Origin: Rubrivivax benzoatilyticus JA2 = ATCC BAA-35 | Lineage (GTDB): Bacteria; Pseudomonadota; Gammaproteobacteria; Burkholderiales; Burkholderiaceae_C | DNA length: 38,511 bases | Reading direction: 5' to 3' | Assembly (NCBI RefSeq): GCF_000190375.1 | Contig: NZ_AEWG01000120.1 | Span: forward strand, 1-38,511 | Part shown: positions 1 through 10,570 of the stretch, piece by piece | Layout of the letters: each line of letters starts with the position of its first letter | How positions within the stretch are numbered: the first letter of the stretch is position 1 | Program-made: the position numbers and the translations under genes | Notes under the pieces: model-generated | The model's input: the letters and a program-made list of their open reading frames with translations, nothing else | Told to the model about the DNA's origin: nothing | Databases searched by the model: none

Positions 1-14
1 CGCGCCCCCGCCGC

Positions 15-857
15 TCACGGCAGGCGCGGGAACTTGCGGAAGTCCGGCTTGCGCTTCTCCAGGAAGGCGTTCTTGCCTTCCTTGCCTTCTTCGGAGAGGT
101 AGTACAGCAGCGTGGCGTTGCCGGCCAGCTCCTGCAGGCCGGCCTGGCCGTCGCAGTCGGCGTTCAGCGCCGCCTTCAGGCAGCGCAGCGCGATCGGGCT
201 GTTGGCCAGCATCTCGCGGCACCACTGCACGGTCTCTTCTTCCAGCCGCTCGTAAGGCACGACGCAGTTGACGAGGCCCATGTCCAGCGCCTCCTGCGCG
301 CCGTACTGGCGGCACAGGAACCAGATCTCGCGCGCCTTCTTCTGGCCGACGATGCGCGCCATGTAGCTGGCGCCGTAGCCACCGTCGAAGCTGCCGACAC
401 GCGGGCCGGTCTGGCCGAAACGTGCGTTGTCTGCGGCGATCGTCAGGTCGCAGATCATGTGCAGGACGTGGCCGCCGCCGATCGCGTAGCCGGCGACCAT
501 CGCCACCACAGGCTTGGGCAGGGTGCGGATCTGGCGCTGCAGGTCCAGCACGTTCAGGCGCGGCACGCCGTCGCCGCCGACATAACCTCCGTGGCCGCGC
601 ACACGCTGGTCACCGCCCGAGCAGAAGGCGTCCTTGCCGGCGCCGGTGAGGATGATGACGCCGACGTTCTCGTCGTCGCGCGCATCGGCGAAAGCGCGTT
701 CCATCTCCTGCACCGTCTCCGGGCGGAAGGCGTTGCGCACCTCGGGGCGGTTGATCGTGATCTTGGCGATGCCCTCCTCGCTCTTCTCGTAGACGATGTC
801 GCCATAGCCGGCGACGGCGGTCCAGGCGGGGATGGGCGGCAGTTCGGTCGTGCTCAT
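15..857 (-). CDS. menB: 1,4-dihydroxy-2-naphthoyl-CoA synthase (MenB)
   Basis: A 280-residue crotonase-fold enzyme that closes the second ring of the naphthoquinone by converting o-succinylbenzoyl-CoA to 1,4-dihydroxy-2-naphthoyl-CoA in menaquinone synthesis. The sequence shows the MenB signature [13 protein letters not shown] near residues 80-92, the oxyanion-hole stretch [13 protein letters not shown] near 122-134 and the C-terminal [13 protein letters not shown] typical of MenB rather than of general enoyl-CoA hydratases. Length is normal for the family. The ATG at 857 is the only sensible start. A TAGAGT box lies 28 nt upstream. No other men genes are nearby, so the gene is isolated from the rest of the pathway. 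Presence of MenB in a betaproteobacterial context is uncommon, since most rely on ubiquinone only. Confidence 0.95.
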   Translation of the reverse strand: MSTTELPPIPAWTAVAGYGDIVYEKSEEGIAKITINRPEVRNAFRPETVQEMERAFADARDDENVGVIILTGAGKDAFCSGGDQRVRGHGGYVGGDGVPRLNVLDLQRQIRTLPKPVVAMVAGYAIGGGHVLHMICDLTIAADNARFGQTGPRVGSFDGGYGASYMARIVGQKKAREIWFLCRQYGAQEALDMGLVNCVVPYERLEEETVQWCREMLANSPIALRCLKAALNADCDGQAGLQELAGNATLLYYLSEEGKEGKNAFLEKRKPDFRKFPRLP

Positions 858-885
858 GCGCTCTCGGAGTCGGACGAAAGGCGAG

Positions 886-891
886 ACTCTA
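886..891 (-). promoter_or_regulatory. Putative -10 element of menB (TAGAGT)
   Basis: Read on the minus strand this is GCTAGAGT, 28 nt before the menB ATG. It resembles the TAGACT box found before five other genes in the window. No good -35 hexamer is visible at 16-18 nt, so the call rests on the recurrence of the motif. Confidence 0.4.
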
Positions 892-944
892 GCTTGAGCA
901 AGGTCATGCGCGCCCCGGGTTGGCGCAAACCGGAGGCAGGACGA

Positions 945-1085
945 TCAGACCTCGGCCTCGGCTTCCTGTTGGAGCGCAGCCTCGATCTCCGACGAGCGGG
1001 CGTGCTCGCCTTCGACGCGGTTGCGCGGCATCAGCGGCTCGAAGTGCTGCGGCGCCTCGTCGCAGGCGAGGTTCTGCGACTTCAT
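945..1085 (-). CDS. Small protein, 46 residues, unknown function
   Basis: A short reading frame beginning MKSQNLACDEAPQHFEP and ending in the acidic run QQEAEAEV. I do not recognise a family. Coding is supported by codon use: almost all codons end in G or C, as in the neighbouring genes, and the product is a plausible charged, soluble, helix-prone polypeptide with one Cys. It lies 87 bp upstream of menB and 114 bp downstream of the Usp gene on the same strand. The Shine-Dalgarno is weak (GGA about 10 nt upstream). A perfect 18-bp palindrome sits 12 bp before the start codon. It is easily missed by gene callers with a length cutoff. It could instead be a spurious frame in GC-rich DNA, but the palindrome and codon bias argue against that. 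Confidence 0.6.
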   Translation of the reverse strand: MKSQNLACDEAPQHFEPLMPRNRVEGEHARSSEIEAALQQEAEAEV

Positions 1086-1097
1086 CTGCGAGATTCC

Positions 1098-1115
1098 AGG
1101 TGAACGGGTTCACCT
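1098..1115. promoter_or_regulatory. Perfect 8-bp inverted repeat, operator-like
   Basis: The sequence AGGTGAACGGGTTCACCT is an exact dyad: 8-bp arms AGGTGAAC and GTTCACCT around GG. It lies just upstream of the 46-residue small gene. A GATACT box at 1119-1124 (minus strand) would place the transcription start at or near the palindrome, the usual position for a repressor operator. The cognate regulator is unknown; dyads of this size are common for TetR- and MarR-type repressors. It is too short and GC-balanced to be a convincing terminator. Confidence 0.55.
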
Positions 1116-1199
1116 ATGAGTATCGGCACTCCTTTGCGACTCCCTTTGCGAGATTTCAAGCGGGATCCTGGAGGACCGAGGGGGCCTCAGCCTGCAGCT

Positions 1200-2090
1200 T
1201 CAGTCCCGCGCCGTCGACACCAGCACGTCGCAGCTGCCTTCGGCCAGCACGTGCCGCGTCGTGCTGCCGAGCAGCAGGTCGACGCTGGCCGAACGGCCGT
1301 GTTTGCCGAGCACGACGAGGTCGCAGCCCAGCTCGGCCTCCTGCTCGACGATGCGCAGCGAGGCGTCGCCTTCCAGCACCCGCGGAGTCCACTGCGCGGC
1401 GCGCAGCCCGCAGTCCTCGGCCAGCGCGTGCACACGGCGTGTCGCCTCCAGCCGCGCCGCCTCCCGGTAGCGCTCGACGGTGGCGTCGTCGACGCCGGCG
1501 TAACGCAGCTTCTCGCCGAACGGCACCTCGTAGGCCGCCAGCAGCACCAGTTGCGCATGCGGCGCGACGCGGTGCGCCAGCGCCACGGCGGCCCTGGACC
1601 ACGGCGAGAAGTCGACGGCGACCAGCACACGGCGGTAGGGCTCGTGCGGCGGCTGGCGCACGACGAGCAGCGGCCTTGCGCTGCGCCGCATCAGCCGCTC
1701 GGCGGTGCTGCCCAGCACCAGCCGGCGCAGAAAGCCGCTGCCGCGTGCGCCCAGCACCAGCAGCCCGGCGTCGCGCTCTTCGGCTTCGCGCAGGATCTCG
1801 TCGAGCACCGGGCCGGAGCTGCAGACGGTGGCCGGCTCGACGTGGCGGCGCGCCTTCAGCTCGGCGGCCTGGGCGGCCAGCGCGGTGTGCGCCTCGGCCA
1901 GCATCGCCTGCTCGGGCGCGGTGTCGCTGCCCAGCCAGGCGCGCAAGGCCTCCAGCGCGTCGCCGGGCAGCACGTGCACCAGGGCCAGCGGCGCGCCGGT
2001 CTCGTGCGCCAGCCGCGCGGCGCGTTCGCCGGCCTGGCGGGCCTGCGGCGAGAAGTCGGTGGCGGCGATCACGGGGGCGGTCGGGGGCAT
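1200..2090 (-). CDS. Tandem universal stress protein (two UspA domains)
   Basis: A cytoplasmic protein of 296 residues made of two UspA domains, roughly 1-145 and 150-296. Both keep the ATP-binding pattern G-x2-G-x9-G-[ST]: GARGSGFLRRLVLGS in the first and GKHGRSASVDLLLGS in the second. Such proteins bind ATP and accumulate under stress; the exact role here cannot be read from sequence. I chose the ATG at 2090 because GAGGA lies 7 nt before it and the first beta strand (VIAATDFS) follows directly. An ATG at 2120 would add ten residues but has no ribosome-binding site. The gene is divergent from the mrp operon. Confidence 0.9.
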   Translation of the reverse strand: MPPTAPVIAATDFSPQARQAGERAARLAHETGAPLALVHVLPGDALEALRAWLGSDTAPEQAMLAEAHTALAAQAAELKARRHVEPATVCSSGPVLDEILREAEERDAGLLVLGARGSGFLRRLVLGSTAERLMRRSARPLLVVRQPPHEPYRRVLVAVDFSPWSRAAVALAHRVAPHAQLVLLAAYEVPFGEKLRYAGVDDATVERYREAARLEATRRVHALAEDCGLRAAQWTPRVLEGDASLRIVEQEAELGCDLVVLGKHGRSASVDLLLGSTTRHVLAEGSCDVLVSTARD

Positions 2091-2186
2091 GCGCGCGTCC
2101 TCGGCAACGCCCCGCTCCACGCGGCGGGGCCGGCTTCATTCTGGGAAAGCACGTGCCGGCCCGACATTCGATGGGGGCTTGCCTCT

Positions 2187-2261
2187 GCGCCGCGTCAAGG
2201 CGGCGCGGCATTCAAGCGGACTCGCGGAACTTCTCGCAAGTCCTTGAATCCGCGCCGTTTT
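2187..2261 (+). terminator. Leader structure with terminator-type hairpin upstream of mrpA
   Basis: A long stem-loop on the plus strand: 2201-2208 pairs with 2250-2257 (CGGCGCGG/CCGCGCCG), 2210-2216 with 2243-2249 (ATTCAAG/CTTGAAT) and 2219-2226 with 2235-2242 with one mismatch. It gives about 22 base pairs and is followed at once by TTTTCT, an intrinsic-terminator tail rarely seen so clearly in such GC-rich DNA. Immediately upstream, GCGCCGC (2187-2193) can pair with GCGGCGC (2200-2206), which would occupy the left foot of the terminator. The two folds exclude each other, as in transcription attenuators. No gene ends upstream on this strand, so either the mrp leader or a small RNA is terminated here. 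No known riboswitch class is recognised. Confidence 0.6.
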
Positions 2262-2296
2262 CTGGCGTCGACCGCGGATCGCGGGCACTTCGCCCC

Positions 2297-2302
2297 TAGA
2301 CT
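2297..2302 (+). promoter_or_regulatory. Putative -10 element of mrpA (TAGACT)
   Basis: CCTAGACT ends 9 nt before the mrpA ATG. If used as a -10 box the transcript would begin within a few bases of the start codon, giving a leaderless or nearly leaderless mRNA; no Shine-Dalgarno is visible before this ATG, which agrees. No clear -35 is present. Confidence 0.45.
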
Positions 2303-2311
2303 TGGGCCCCA

Positions 2312-5208
<2,897 letters not shown>

Positions 5209-5209
<1 letters not shown>

Positions 5210-5550
5210 TGGAGGTCGTCGTCTCGATCGCCATCGGCGTGCTCGGCGGCGCCGGTGTCTGGCTGCTGCTCAGGCCACGGACCTTCCAGGTGCTGATCGG
5301 CCTGTCGCTGCTGTCCTACGCCGTCAACCTGTTCATCTTCAGCGTCGGCAGCCTGGCCGTGGACCGCGAGCCCATCGTCGTGCCCGGCGTCACGCCCGAC
5401 CTGCTGAACTACACCGACCCGCTGCCGCAGTCGCTGGTGCTCACCGCCATCGTCATCGGCTTCGCGACGACGGCGCTGTTCCTCGTCGTGCTGCTGGCGC
5501 TGCGCGGCCTGTCCGGCGGTGACCACGTCGACGGCCAGGAGGAGCGCTGA
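5209..5550 (+). CDS. mrpC: Mrp antiporter subunit C
   Basis: A 113-residue NuoK-like membrane subunit with three predicted transmembrane helices (about 3-20, 26-46 and 73-97). The segment TFQVLIGLSLLSYAVNLFIF and the later DPLPQSLVLTAIVIGFA are typical of MrpC. Translation starts at the ATG that overlaps the mrpA stop by one base, with GGAGGAGG just upstream, so the subunits are translationally coupled. It forms part of the antiporter membrane core together with MrpA and MrpD. Confidence 0.94.
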
Positions 5551-7190
5551 TGAACGCCGCCGACCTGATCGTCGCCCCGGTGCTGCTGCCGCTGGCCACG
5601 GCCGCCGGCATGCTGCTGCTGGGCGAACAGCGCCGCGGCATCAAGTCCGTCGTCAACACGCTATCCACCGCCGCCGGGCTGGCCATCGCGATCGTGCTGC
5701 TGATGCACGTGCACGCCCAGGACGCGCCCTCGGCCTACGCCGTCTACCTGCCGGGCAACTGGCCGGTGCCCTACGGCATCGTGCTCGTGGCCGACCGGCT
5801 GTCGGCGCTGATGATGGTGCTGGCCGGCAGCGTGGCGCTGGCCGCGCTGCTGTTCTCGCTGGCCCGCTGGCACCGCGCCGGGGTGTATTTCCACGTCCTG
5901 TTCCAGCTGCAGCTGATGGGGCTGTACGGCGCCTTCCTGACCGCCGACCTGTTCAACCTCTTCGTCTTCTTCGAGGTGCTGCTGGCCGCCAGCTACGCGC
6001 TGCTGCTGCACGGCGGCGGGCCCGAGCGCGTGCGCGCCGGGCTGCACTACATCGCGATCAACCTGTTCGCGTCGCTGCTGTTCCTGATCGGCGTGGCCGT
6101 GCTCTACGGCGTGACCGGCACGCTGAACATGGCCGACATCGCGCGCAAGCTGGCGCTGGTGCCCGACTCCGACCGCGGCCTGCTGCTGGCCGGCGCGTCG
6201 ATCCTCGGCGTGGCCTTCCTCGCCAAGGCCGCGCTGTGGCCGCTGAACTTCTGGCTGCCGCCGGCCTACGCCGCCGCCGGCGCGCCGTCGGCGGCGGTGT
6301 TCGCGATCCTCACCAAGGTCGGCGTCTACGCCGTGCTGCGGCTGTGGACGCTGTGTTTCCCCGAGAGCGCCGGCCCGTCGGCGTTCTACGGCGCCGAGCT
6401 GCTGGCCTGGGGCGGCATCGCGACGCTGGCCTACGGCTCGGTGGGCATGCTGGCGTCGCAGCAGCCGGGGCGGCTGGCCGGCTACAGCGTCATCGCCTCG
6501 TCGGGCACGCTGATCGCGGCGATCGGGCTGCACGAGACGGCGCTCGCCGCCGGCGCGCTGTACTACCTCGCCAGCTCGACGCTGGCCGGCGCGGCGATGT
6601 TCCTGCTCGTCGAGCTGCTCGAGCGTTCGCGCCAGGTCGAGACCGCGCCGCCGCAGGCCGACCCCGGCGACGAGGCGCTGCCCGACTTCGTCGACACCGC
6701 GCCGCCGGCCATCGTCAACCTCGACGACGACGAGCAGGTGCTGATCGGCCGCGCGATCCCGGCGGCGCTGGCCTTCGTCGGCGTGGCCTTCGGCGTCTGC
6801 GGGCTGGCGCTGTCGGGGCTGCCGCCGCTGTCGGGTTTCGTCGGCAAGCTGGCGATGCTGTCGGCGCTGCTGCCGCGCCAGGAGCCGGCGGCCTGGGTGC
6901 TGTTCGGCACGCTGATCGCCTCCGGGCTGATGGCCGCCACGGCGCTGGTGCGCATCGGCATCCGCCACTTCTGGACCCCGGGCGACCGCCAGCCGCCGAC
7001 GCTGCGCCTGGCCGAGGGCCTGCCGGTCGCGGCACTGCTGGGCGCGCTGGTGACGCTGGTCGTGCTCGGCGAGCCGATGCTCGAGTACACGCGCGCCGCG
7101 ACCGACGCGCTGCAGACGCCGTCGCTGTACATCGACGCCGTGCTGCGCGCCCAGCCGCTGCCGCAGCCGACGCTGGAGGCCGCACGATGA
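5550..7190 (+). CDS. mrpD: Mrp antiporter subunit D
   Basis: A 546-residue antiporter-like subunit homologous to NuoM/NuoN of complex I. The conserved membrane glutamate is in FNLFVFFEVLLAASYAL (E142) and the channel lysine in FLAKAALWPLNFWLP. Many transmembrane helices are evident. An acidic, proline-rich stretch at about 365-390 (APPQADPGDEALPDF) interrupts the hydrophobic pattern and probably forms a cytoplasmic or periplasmic loop. The start overlaps the mrpC stop by one base and the end overlaps mrpE by four bases. Confidence 0.95.
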   Translation: MNAADLIVAPVLLPLATAAGMLLLGEQRRGIKSVVNTLSTAAGLAIAIVLLMHVHAQDAPSAYAVYLPGNWPVPYGIVLVADRLSALMMVLAGSVALAALLFSLARWHRAGVYFHVLFQLQLMGLYGAFLTADLFNLFVFFEVLLAASYALLLHGGGPERVRAGLHYIAINLFASLLFLIGVAVLYGVTGTLNMADIARKLALVPDSDRGLLLAGASILGVAFLAKAALWPLNFWLPPAYAAAGAPSAAVFAILTKVGVYAVLRLWTLCFPESAGPSAFYGAELLAWGGIATLAYGSVGMLASQQPGRLAGYSVIASSGTLIAAIGLHETALAAGALYYLASSTLAGAAMFLLVELLERSRQVETAPPQADPGDEALPDFVDTAPPAIVNLDDDEQVLIGRAIPAALAFVGVAFGVCGLALSGLPPLSGFVGKLAMLSALLPRQEPAAWVLFGTLIASGLMAATALVRIGIRHFWTPGDRQPPTLRLAEGLPVAALLGALVTLVVLGEPMLEYTRAATDALQTPSLYIDAVLRAQPLPQPTLEAAR

Positions 7191-7675
7191 AGCGCCTGCT
7201 GCCCGCCCCGCTGCTGTCGGCGGGGCTGTTCGCGATGTGGCTGCTGCTGCGGCCCTCGCTGTCGACCGGCTCGCTGCTGCTGGGCGCGCTGCTGGCGCTG
7301 GTGCTGCCGGTGCTGATGGCGCCGCTGCGCCCGGCGGGCGGCCCGGTGCGCCGGCCGCTCGTCGTGATGCGCCTAGTGGCCATCGTCGGCGTGGACGTCG
7401 TGCTGTCGGCGCTGGACGTCGCGCGCGGCGTGCTGTCCTCGCGCCGGCGGCCGCCGCGCGGCAGCTTCGTCGTCGTGCCGCTGGACCTGCGCGACGTGCA
7501 CGGCCTGGCGGCGCTGGCGATGATCACCACCGTCGTGCCCGGCACCGTGTGGTGCGAACTGGCCCCGGACCGCAGCGCGCTGCGGCTGCACGTCTTCGAC
7601 CTCGTCGGCGAGGCCGAGTTCGTGGCGCACTTCAAGCAGCGCTACGAACAACCGTTGAAGGAGATCTTCGGATGA
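7187..7675 (+). CDS. mrpE: Mrp antiporter subunit E
   Basis: A 162-residue subunit with two or three hydrophobic segments in the first 80 residues, followed by a soluble domain. The motif ITTVVPGTVWCEL (about 114-126) is the MrpE hallmark. Start at the ATGA overlap with mrpD, so it is translationally coupled. In characterised systems MrpE is needed for assembly and full activity of the complex rather than forming the ion path. Confidence 0.92.
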   Translation: MKRLLPAPLLSAGLFAMWLLLRPSLSTGSLLLGALLALVLPVLMAPLRPAGGPVRRPLVVMRLVAIVGVDVVLSALDVARGVLSSRRRPPRGSFVVVPLDLRDVHGLAALAMITTVVPGTVWCELAPDRSALRLHVFDLVGEAEFVAHFKQRYEQPLKEIFG

Positions 7676-7950
7676 CGCCCCTGCTCGTCTGGGCGGTCGC
7701 CGCGACGCTGGCGCTGTACGCGCTGGCGATGGCGCTGGGGCTGGCCCGCCTGATGCGCGGCCCGAGCGCGCAGGACCGCGTGCTCGCGCTCGACTTCCTC
7801 TACGTCGTCGGCATGCTGATGATGCTGGTGCTGGCGATCCGCTACGACAGCCGCATGTACTTCGAGGGTGCGCTGCTGATGGTGCTGTTCGGCTTCGTCG
7901 GCTCGGTGGCGATGGCCAAGTTCCTGCTGCGCGGGGAGGCCATCGAATGA
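7672..7950 (+). CDS. mrpF: Mrp antiporter subunit F
   Basis: A 92-residue membrane protein with three transmembrane helices. The conserved segment RLMRGPSAQDRVLALDFL (about 27-44) between helices one and two is characteristic of MrpF. It begins in the ATGA overlap with mrpE and ends in the ATGA overlap with mrpG, so its synthesis is coupled to both. Confidence 0.93.
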   Translation: MTPLLVWAVAATLALYALAMALGLARLMRGPSAQDRVLALDFLYVVGMLMMLVLAIRYDSRMYFEGALLMVLFGFVGSVAMAKFLLRGEAIE

Positions 7951-8321
7951 CGATCGTCTGGACCGAGCTCGTCGTCGCGCTGCTGCTGCTGGCCAGCGGC
8001 GGCATCGTGCTGACCTCGGCGCTGGGGCTGTGGCGGCTGCCCGACTTCTTCGCCCGCATGCACGCGCCGGCGCTGGCCTCGACGCTGGCCGCCTGGCTGG
8101 TGGCCGCGGCGTCGATCGTGCACTTCACGGCGCGCGAGGGCGAGCTGTCGCTGCACGTCTGGCTGACCGTCGTGCTGCTGTCGATCACCGCTCCGGTGAC
8201 GACCGTGGTGCTGGCGCGCGCGGCGCTGTTCCGCCGCCGCCACGCCGGCGACGACCTGCCGCCGCCGCTGGCCGGCGTACCGCCACGCCAAGCGCGCGAC
8301 CTCGACGCGGCAGACGACTAG
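7947..8321 (+). CDS. mrpG: Mrp antiporter subunit G
   Basis: A 124-residue last subunit of the complex, with three transmembrane helices (about 6-28, 42-62 and 70-92) and the family motif GLWRLPDFFARMHAPA at about 30-45. The C-terminal 30 residues are charged and probably cytoplasmic. It closes the six-gene operon; downstream lies a hairpin-rich gap facing the convergent min operon. Confidence 0.93.
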   Translation: MTIVWTELVVALLLLASGGIVLTSALGLWRLPDFFARMHAPALASTLAAWLVAAASIVHFTAREGELSLHVWLTVVLLSITAPVTTVVLARAALFRRRHAGDDLPPPLAGVPPRQARDLDAADD

Positions 8322-8385
8322 GCGGCGGCACATGGCGGGGCTCTGCGCGGCCCCAAAGGGCAGAACCGCTCGTCGGACTGACTGG

Positions 8386-8442
8386 AGCCTCCCTCGTGGA
8401 GGGAGGCTGGAGGGTGCCGTCGAACACGCTGGAGCACCCTCC
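8386..8442. terminator. Hairpin cluster between convergent mrpG and minE
   Basis: The 164-bp gap contains a perfect 10-bp stem with a GTG loop (AGCCTCCCTC at 8386-8395 and GAGGGAGGCT at 8399-8408). A second 9-bp stem pairs GGAGGGTGC (8409-8417) with GCACCCTCC (8434-8442), and its right arm can also pair with the following CGGAGGG. Being palindromic it can act for both convergent operons. There is no T tract, so termination could be Rho-assisted. The remainder of the gap shows nothing else. Confidence 0.5.
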
Positions 8443-8485
8443 CGGAGGGGGCTCGGGGGAGCTGTGCGTAGAGCCGCACGGACTC

Positions 8486-8746
8486 CTAGCGGATGTCGTC
8501 GGGCAGCTCGATCTTGACTTCCAGGACCTCGAAGTTGTCCTGGCGTTCGACGCTGACCTTCACGTCCTCGGGCGCGATCTTCACGTACTTGGCGATCACG
8601 GCCATCAGCTCCTGCTGCATCTGCGGCAGATAGTCGGCGCGCGTGCCGCGGCCCGAGCGCTCGTGGGCGAGGATGATCTGCAGCCGCTCCTTGGCGACGG
8701 ACGCCGTCTGCTTCTTCTCTCCGAGGAAAAACGAGAGGAAGGACAT
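8486..8746 (-). CDS. minE: Cell division topological specificity factor MinE
   Basis: An 86-residue protein of normal MinE length. The N-terminal amphipathic membrane-targeting segment [11 protein letters not shown] is followed by the MinD-binding region [14 protein letters not shown] and a C-terminal topological specificity domain ending in IELPDDIR. It stimulates MinD ATPase and drives pole-to-pole oscillation so that MinC acts away from midcell. It starts 5 bp after the minD stop in the minCDE operon. Confidence 0.96.
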   Translation of the reverse strand: MSFLSFFLGEKKQTASVAKERLQIILAHERSGRGTRADYLPQMQQELMAVIAKYVKIAPEDVKVSVERQDNFEVLEVKIELPDDIR

Positions 8747-8751
8747 CGCGT

Positions 8752-9567
8752 TTACCTCCCGCCGAACAGGCGCTTGAAGAAGCCGGGCTTCTGGTAGTCG
8801 ACGAAGCGCATCGGGCGTTCCTCGCCGAGGAAACGCGCGACAACGTCCTGGTAGGCCTGGGCGACGTCGGTGTCCTTCAGGTGGATCGCCGGCAGGCCCT
8901 GGTTGCTGGCGTCGAGCACCGACTGGCTCTCGGGCACCACGCCGAGCAGCGGGATGCGCAGGATCTCCTGCACGTCCTTCAGCGACAGCATCTGGCCGCC
9001 TTCGACACGCTCGGGGTCGTAGCGCGTGATCAGCAGGTGCTCCTTGACCGGCTCCTGGCCTTCGATCGCGCGCCGCGTCTTGGACGACAGCATGCCCAGG
9101 ATGCGGTCGCTGTCGCGCACCGACGAGACCTCGGGATTGGTGACGACCAGCGCCTCGTCGGCGAAGTGCATCGCCATCAGCGCGCCGGTCTCGATGCCGG
9201 CCGGGGAGTCGCAGACGACGTAGTCGAAGCCCATCTCGGCGAGCTCGGCGAGCACGCGCTCGACGCCGTCCTGCACCAGCGCGTCCTTGTCGCGCGTCTG
9301 GCTGGCGGCGAGCACGAACAGGTTCTCGCAGTTCTTGTCCTTGATGAGCGCCTGCTGCAGCTTGGCCTCGCCGTGGATCACGTTGATCAGGTCGTAGACC
9401 ACGCGGCGTTCGCAGCCCATGATCAGGTCGAGATTGCGCAGGCCGACGTCGAAGTCGATCACCGCGGTCTTGTGGCCGCGCAGCGCGAGGCCCGAGGCGA
9501 AGCTGGCGCTGGTCGTGGTCTTGCCCACGCCGCCCTTGCCGGACGTGACGACAATGATTCTGGTCAT
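8752..9567 (-). CDS. minD: Septum site-determining ATPase MinD
   Basis: A 271-residue deviant Walker A ATPase. The sequence shows [16 protein letters not shown] at about 9-24, the switch and Walker B-like segments [15 protein letters not shown] and [12 protein letters not shown], and a C-terminal amphipathic membrane-targeting helix FFKRLFGGR. It recruits MinC to the membrane and is released by MinE. The start at 9567 has AGAGGA about ten bases upstream and gives the canonical [13 protein letters not shown]; an in-frame upstream extension lacks support. It lies between minC and minE. Confidence 0.96.
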   Translation of the reverse strand: MTRIIVVTSGKGGVGKTTTSASFASGLALRGHKTAVIDFDVGLRNLDLIMGCERRVVYDLINVIHGEAKLQQALIKDKNCENLFVLAASQTRDKDALVQDGVERVLAELAEMGFDYVVCDSPAGIETGALMAMHFADEALVVTNPEVSSVRDSDRILGMLSSKTRRAIEGQEPVKEHLLITRYDPERVEGGQMLSLKDVQEILRIPLLGVVPESQSVLDASNQGLPAIHLKDTDVAQAYQDVVARFLGEERPMRFVDYQKPGFFKRLFGGR

Positions 9568-9611
9568 CGCTGGGGGTTCCTCTGGGGTGGCGGGCGCTTC
9601 GGCGCGCCCTC

Positions 9612-10388
9612 TCAATTCACGGCCAGCGGCTCGACGACGAGCCGCTCGCCTTCCAATCTCACCTGCGCCGGCTTGCCGACGATGTCGTCGGCCAGCGGCG
9701 TCTCGGTCGTGCGGTACATGCCGGCCACCGAGACGAGCTGCGGCTCCATGCAGGTGCTGAAGATGCGGGCGTTGACGTCGCCGCGCGCGCCGGCGATGGC
9801 GCGGCCGCGCAGCGGCGCGTAGACGTGGATGCTGCCGTCGGCGATGACCTCGGCGCCGAAGCTGACGACCGACAGCACGACGAGGTCGCCGCCGCGCGCG
9901 TAGACGCGCTGGCCCGAACGCAGCGGCTTGTCGACGATCATCGTCGGCACGGCGGCAGCCGGCACCGGCACCTCGACCTCGCGGATCACCTCGACCTCGC
10001 GCACGACGTCACGCACGACCTCGACCTCGCGCAGCTCGGGCTCGGGGCGCGGCTCGGGGCGGGTCTCGGGTTCGGTCGCCGGCGGCAGGCCGGCCTCGCG
10101 GGCGGCGGCCATCTGGGCCTCGCTGCCGCCCTGCACGGCCACCGCGTGCATGCGGTGGCGCGCCAGGTGGGCCAGCAGCGCGCCGAAGTCGGGCACGGCC
10201 TCGCCGTCGCGCAGCGGGCTCAGGTCGATCACCAGCGGTTCGTCGTCGAACAGCCCCGGGCTGTCGGCGAAACGCTCGTCCAGCGAGGCGCCCAGCGCGG
10301 CGGCGTCGGCGACGTGCAGGCGCAGGGCGGTGAGCCACCAGGCGGTGCTCTTCAGGTCGAACAGGGGGGAAGCCGGCGAAACGGACAT
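9612..10388 (-). CDS. minC: Septum site-determining protein MinC
   Basis: A 258-residue inhibitor of FtsZ ring assembly. Residues 8-100 form the MinC N-terminal domain, which acts on FtsZ, and about 150-255 the beta-helical C-terminal domain that dimerises and binds MinD ([32 protein letters not shown]). Between them is an unusually long charged linker (104-145) built of PEP and VREVEV-like repeats. The ATG at 10388 is chosen because it directly precedes the domain ([14 protein letters not shown]); an upstream TTG would add 23 low-complexity residues. It is the first gene of minCDE, with a TAGACT box 70 nt upstream of the start. Confidence 0.94.
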   Translation of the reverse strand: MSVSPASPLFDLKSTAWWLTALRLHVADAAALGASLDERFADSPGLFDDEPLVIDLSPLRDGEAVPDFGALLAHLARHRMHAVAVQGGSEAQMAAAREAGLPPATEPETRPEPRPEPELREVEVVRDVVREVEVIREVEVPVPAAAVPTMIVDKPLRSGQRVYARGGDLVVLSVVSFGAEVIADGSIHVYAPLRGRAIAGARGDVNARIFSTCMEPQLVSVAGMYRTTETPLADDIVGKPAQVRLEGERLVVEPLAVN

Positions 10389-10457
10389 GGACACGGGAAC
10401 GGACGACGACGCGGCGGGCGCGCTGCCGGACGACGCGCAAGGTGGAAACCGCGCCAA

Positions 10458-10463
10458 AGTCTA
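10458..10463 (-). promoter_or_regulatory. Putative -10 element of minCDE (TAGACT)
   Basis: Minus-strand AGTAGACTTTG, about 70 nt before the minC ATG, in the short gap between minC and the terminator-like hairpin of the preceding chemoreceptor gene. It is identical in its six bases to boxes before mrpA, recC, the tetR-type gene and the orphan gene at 24508. No good -35 is visible. Confidence 0.4.
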
Positions 10464-10524
10464 CTATGGGGCTCGACATCGCCCCGGCGCGGGCGGGGAA
10501 CGGTTGCAGCGCCGCCGACAACGG

Positions 10525-10559
10525 CGACGCCCCGGCACCCTCGCGGGCCCGGGGCGTCG
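10525..10559 (-). terminator. Hairpin downstream of the MCP gene
   Basis: A perfect 11-bp stem: CGACGCCCCGG (10525-10535) and CCGGGGCGTCG (10549-10559) with a 13-nt loop, starting 12 nt after the chemoreceptor stop codon. It probably ends the porin/PBP/MCP transcript. There is no U tract, as usual in GC-rich genomes. Confidence 0.55.
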
Positions 10560-10570
10560 GCAAGCGAGGG

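Noticed and set aside
9954..10079. Short direct repeats (tcgacctcgcg-like) considered as a CRISPR or intergenic repeat.
   Set aside because: They are in frame within minC and encode the VREVEV linker; there are no spacers.
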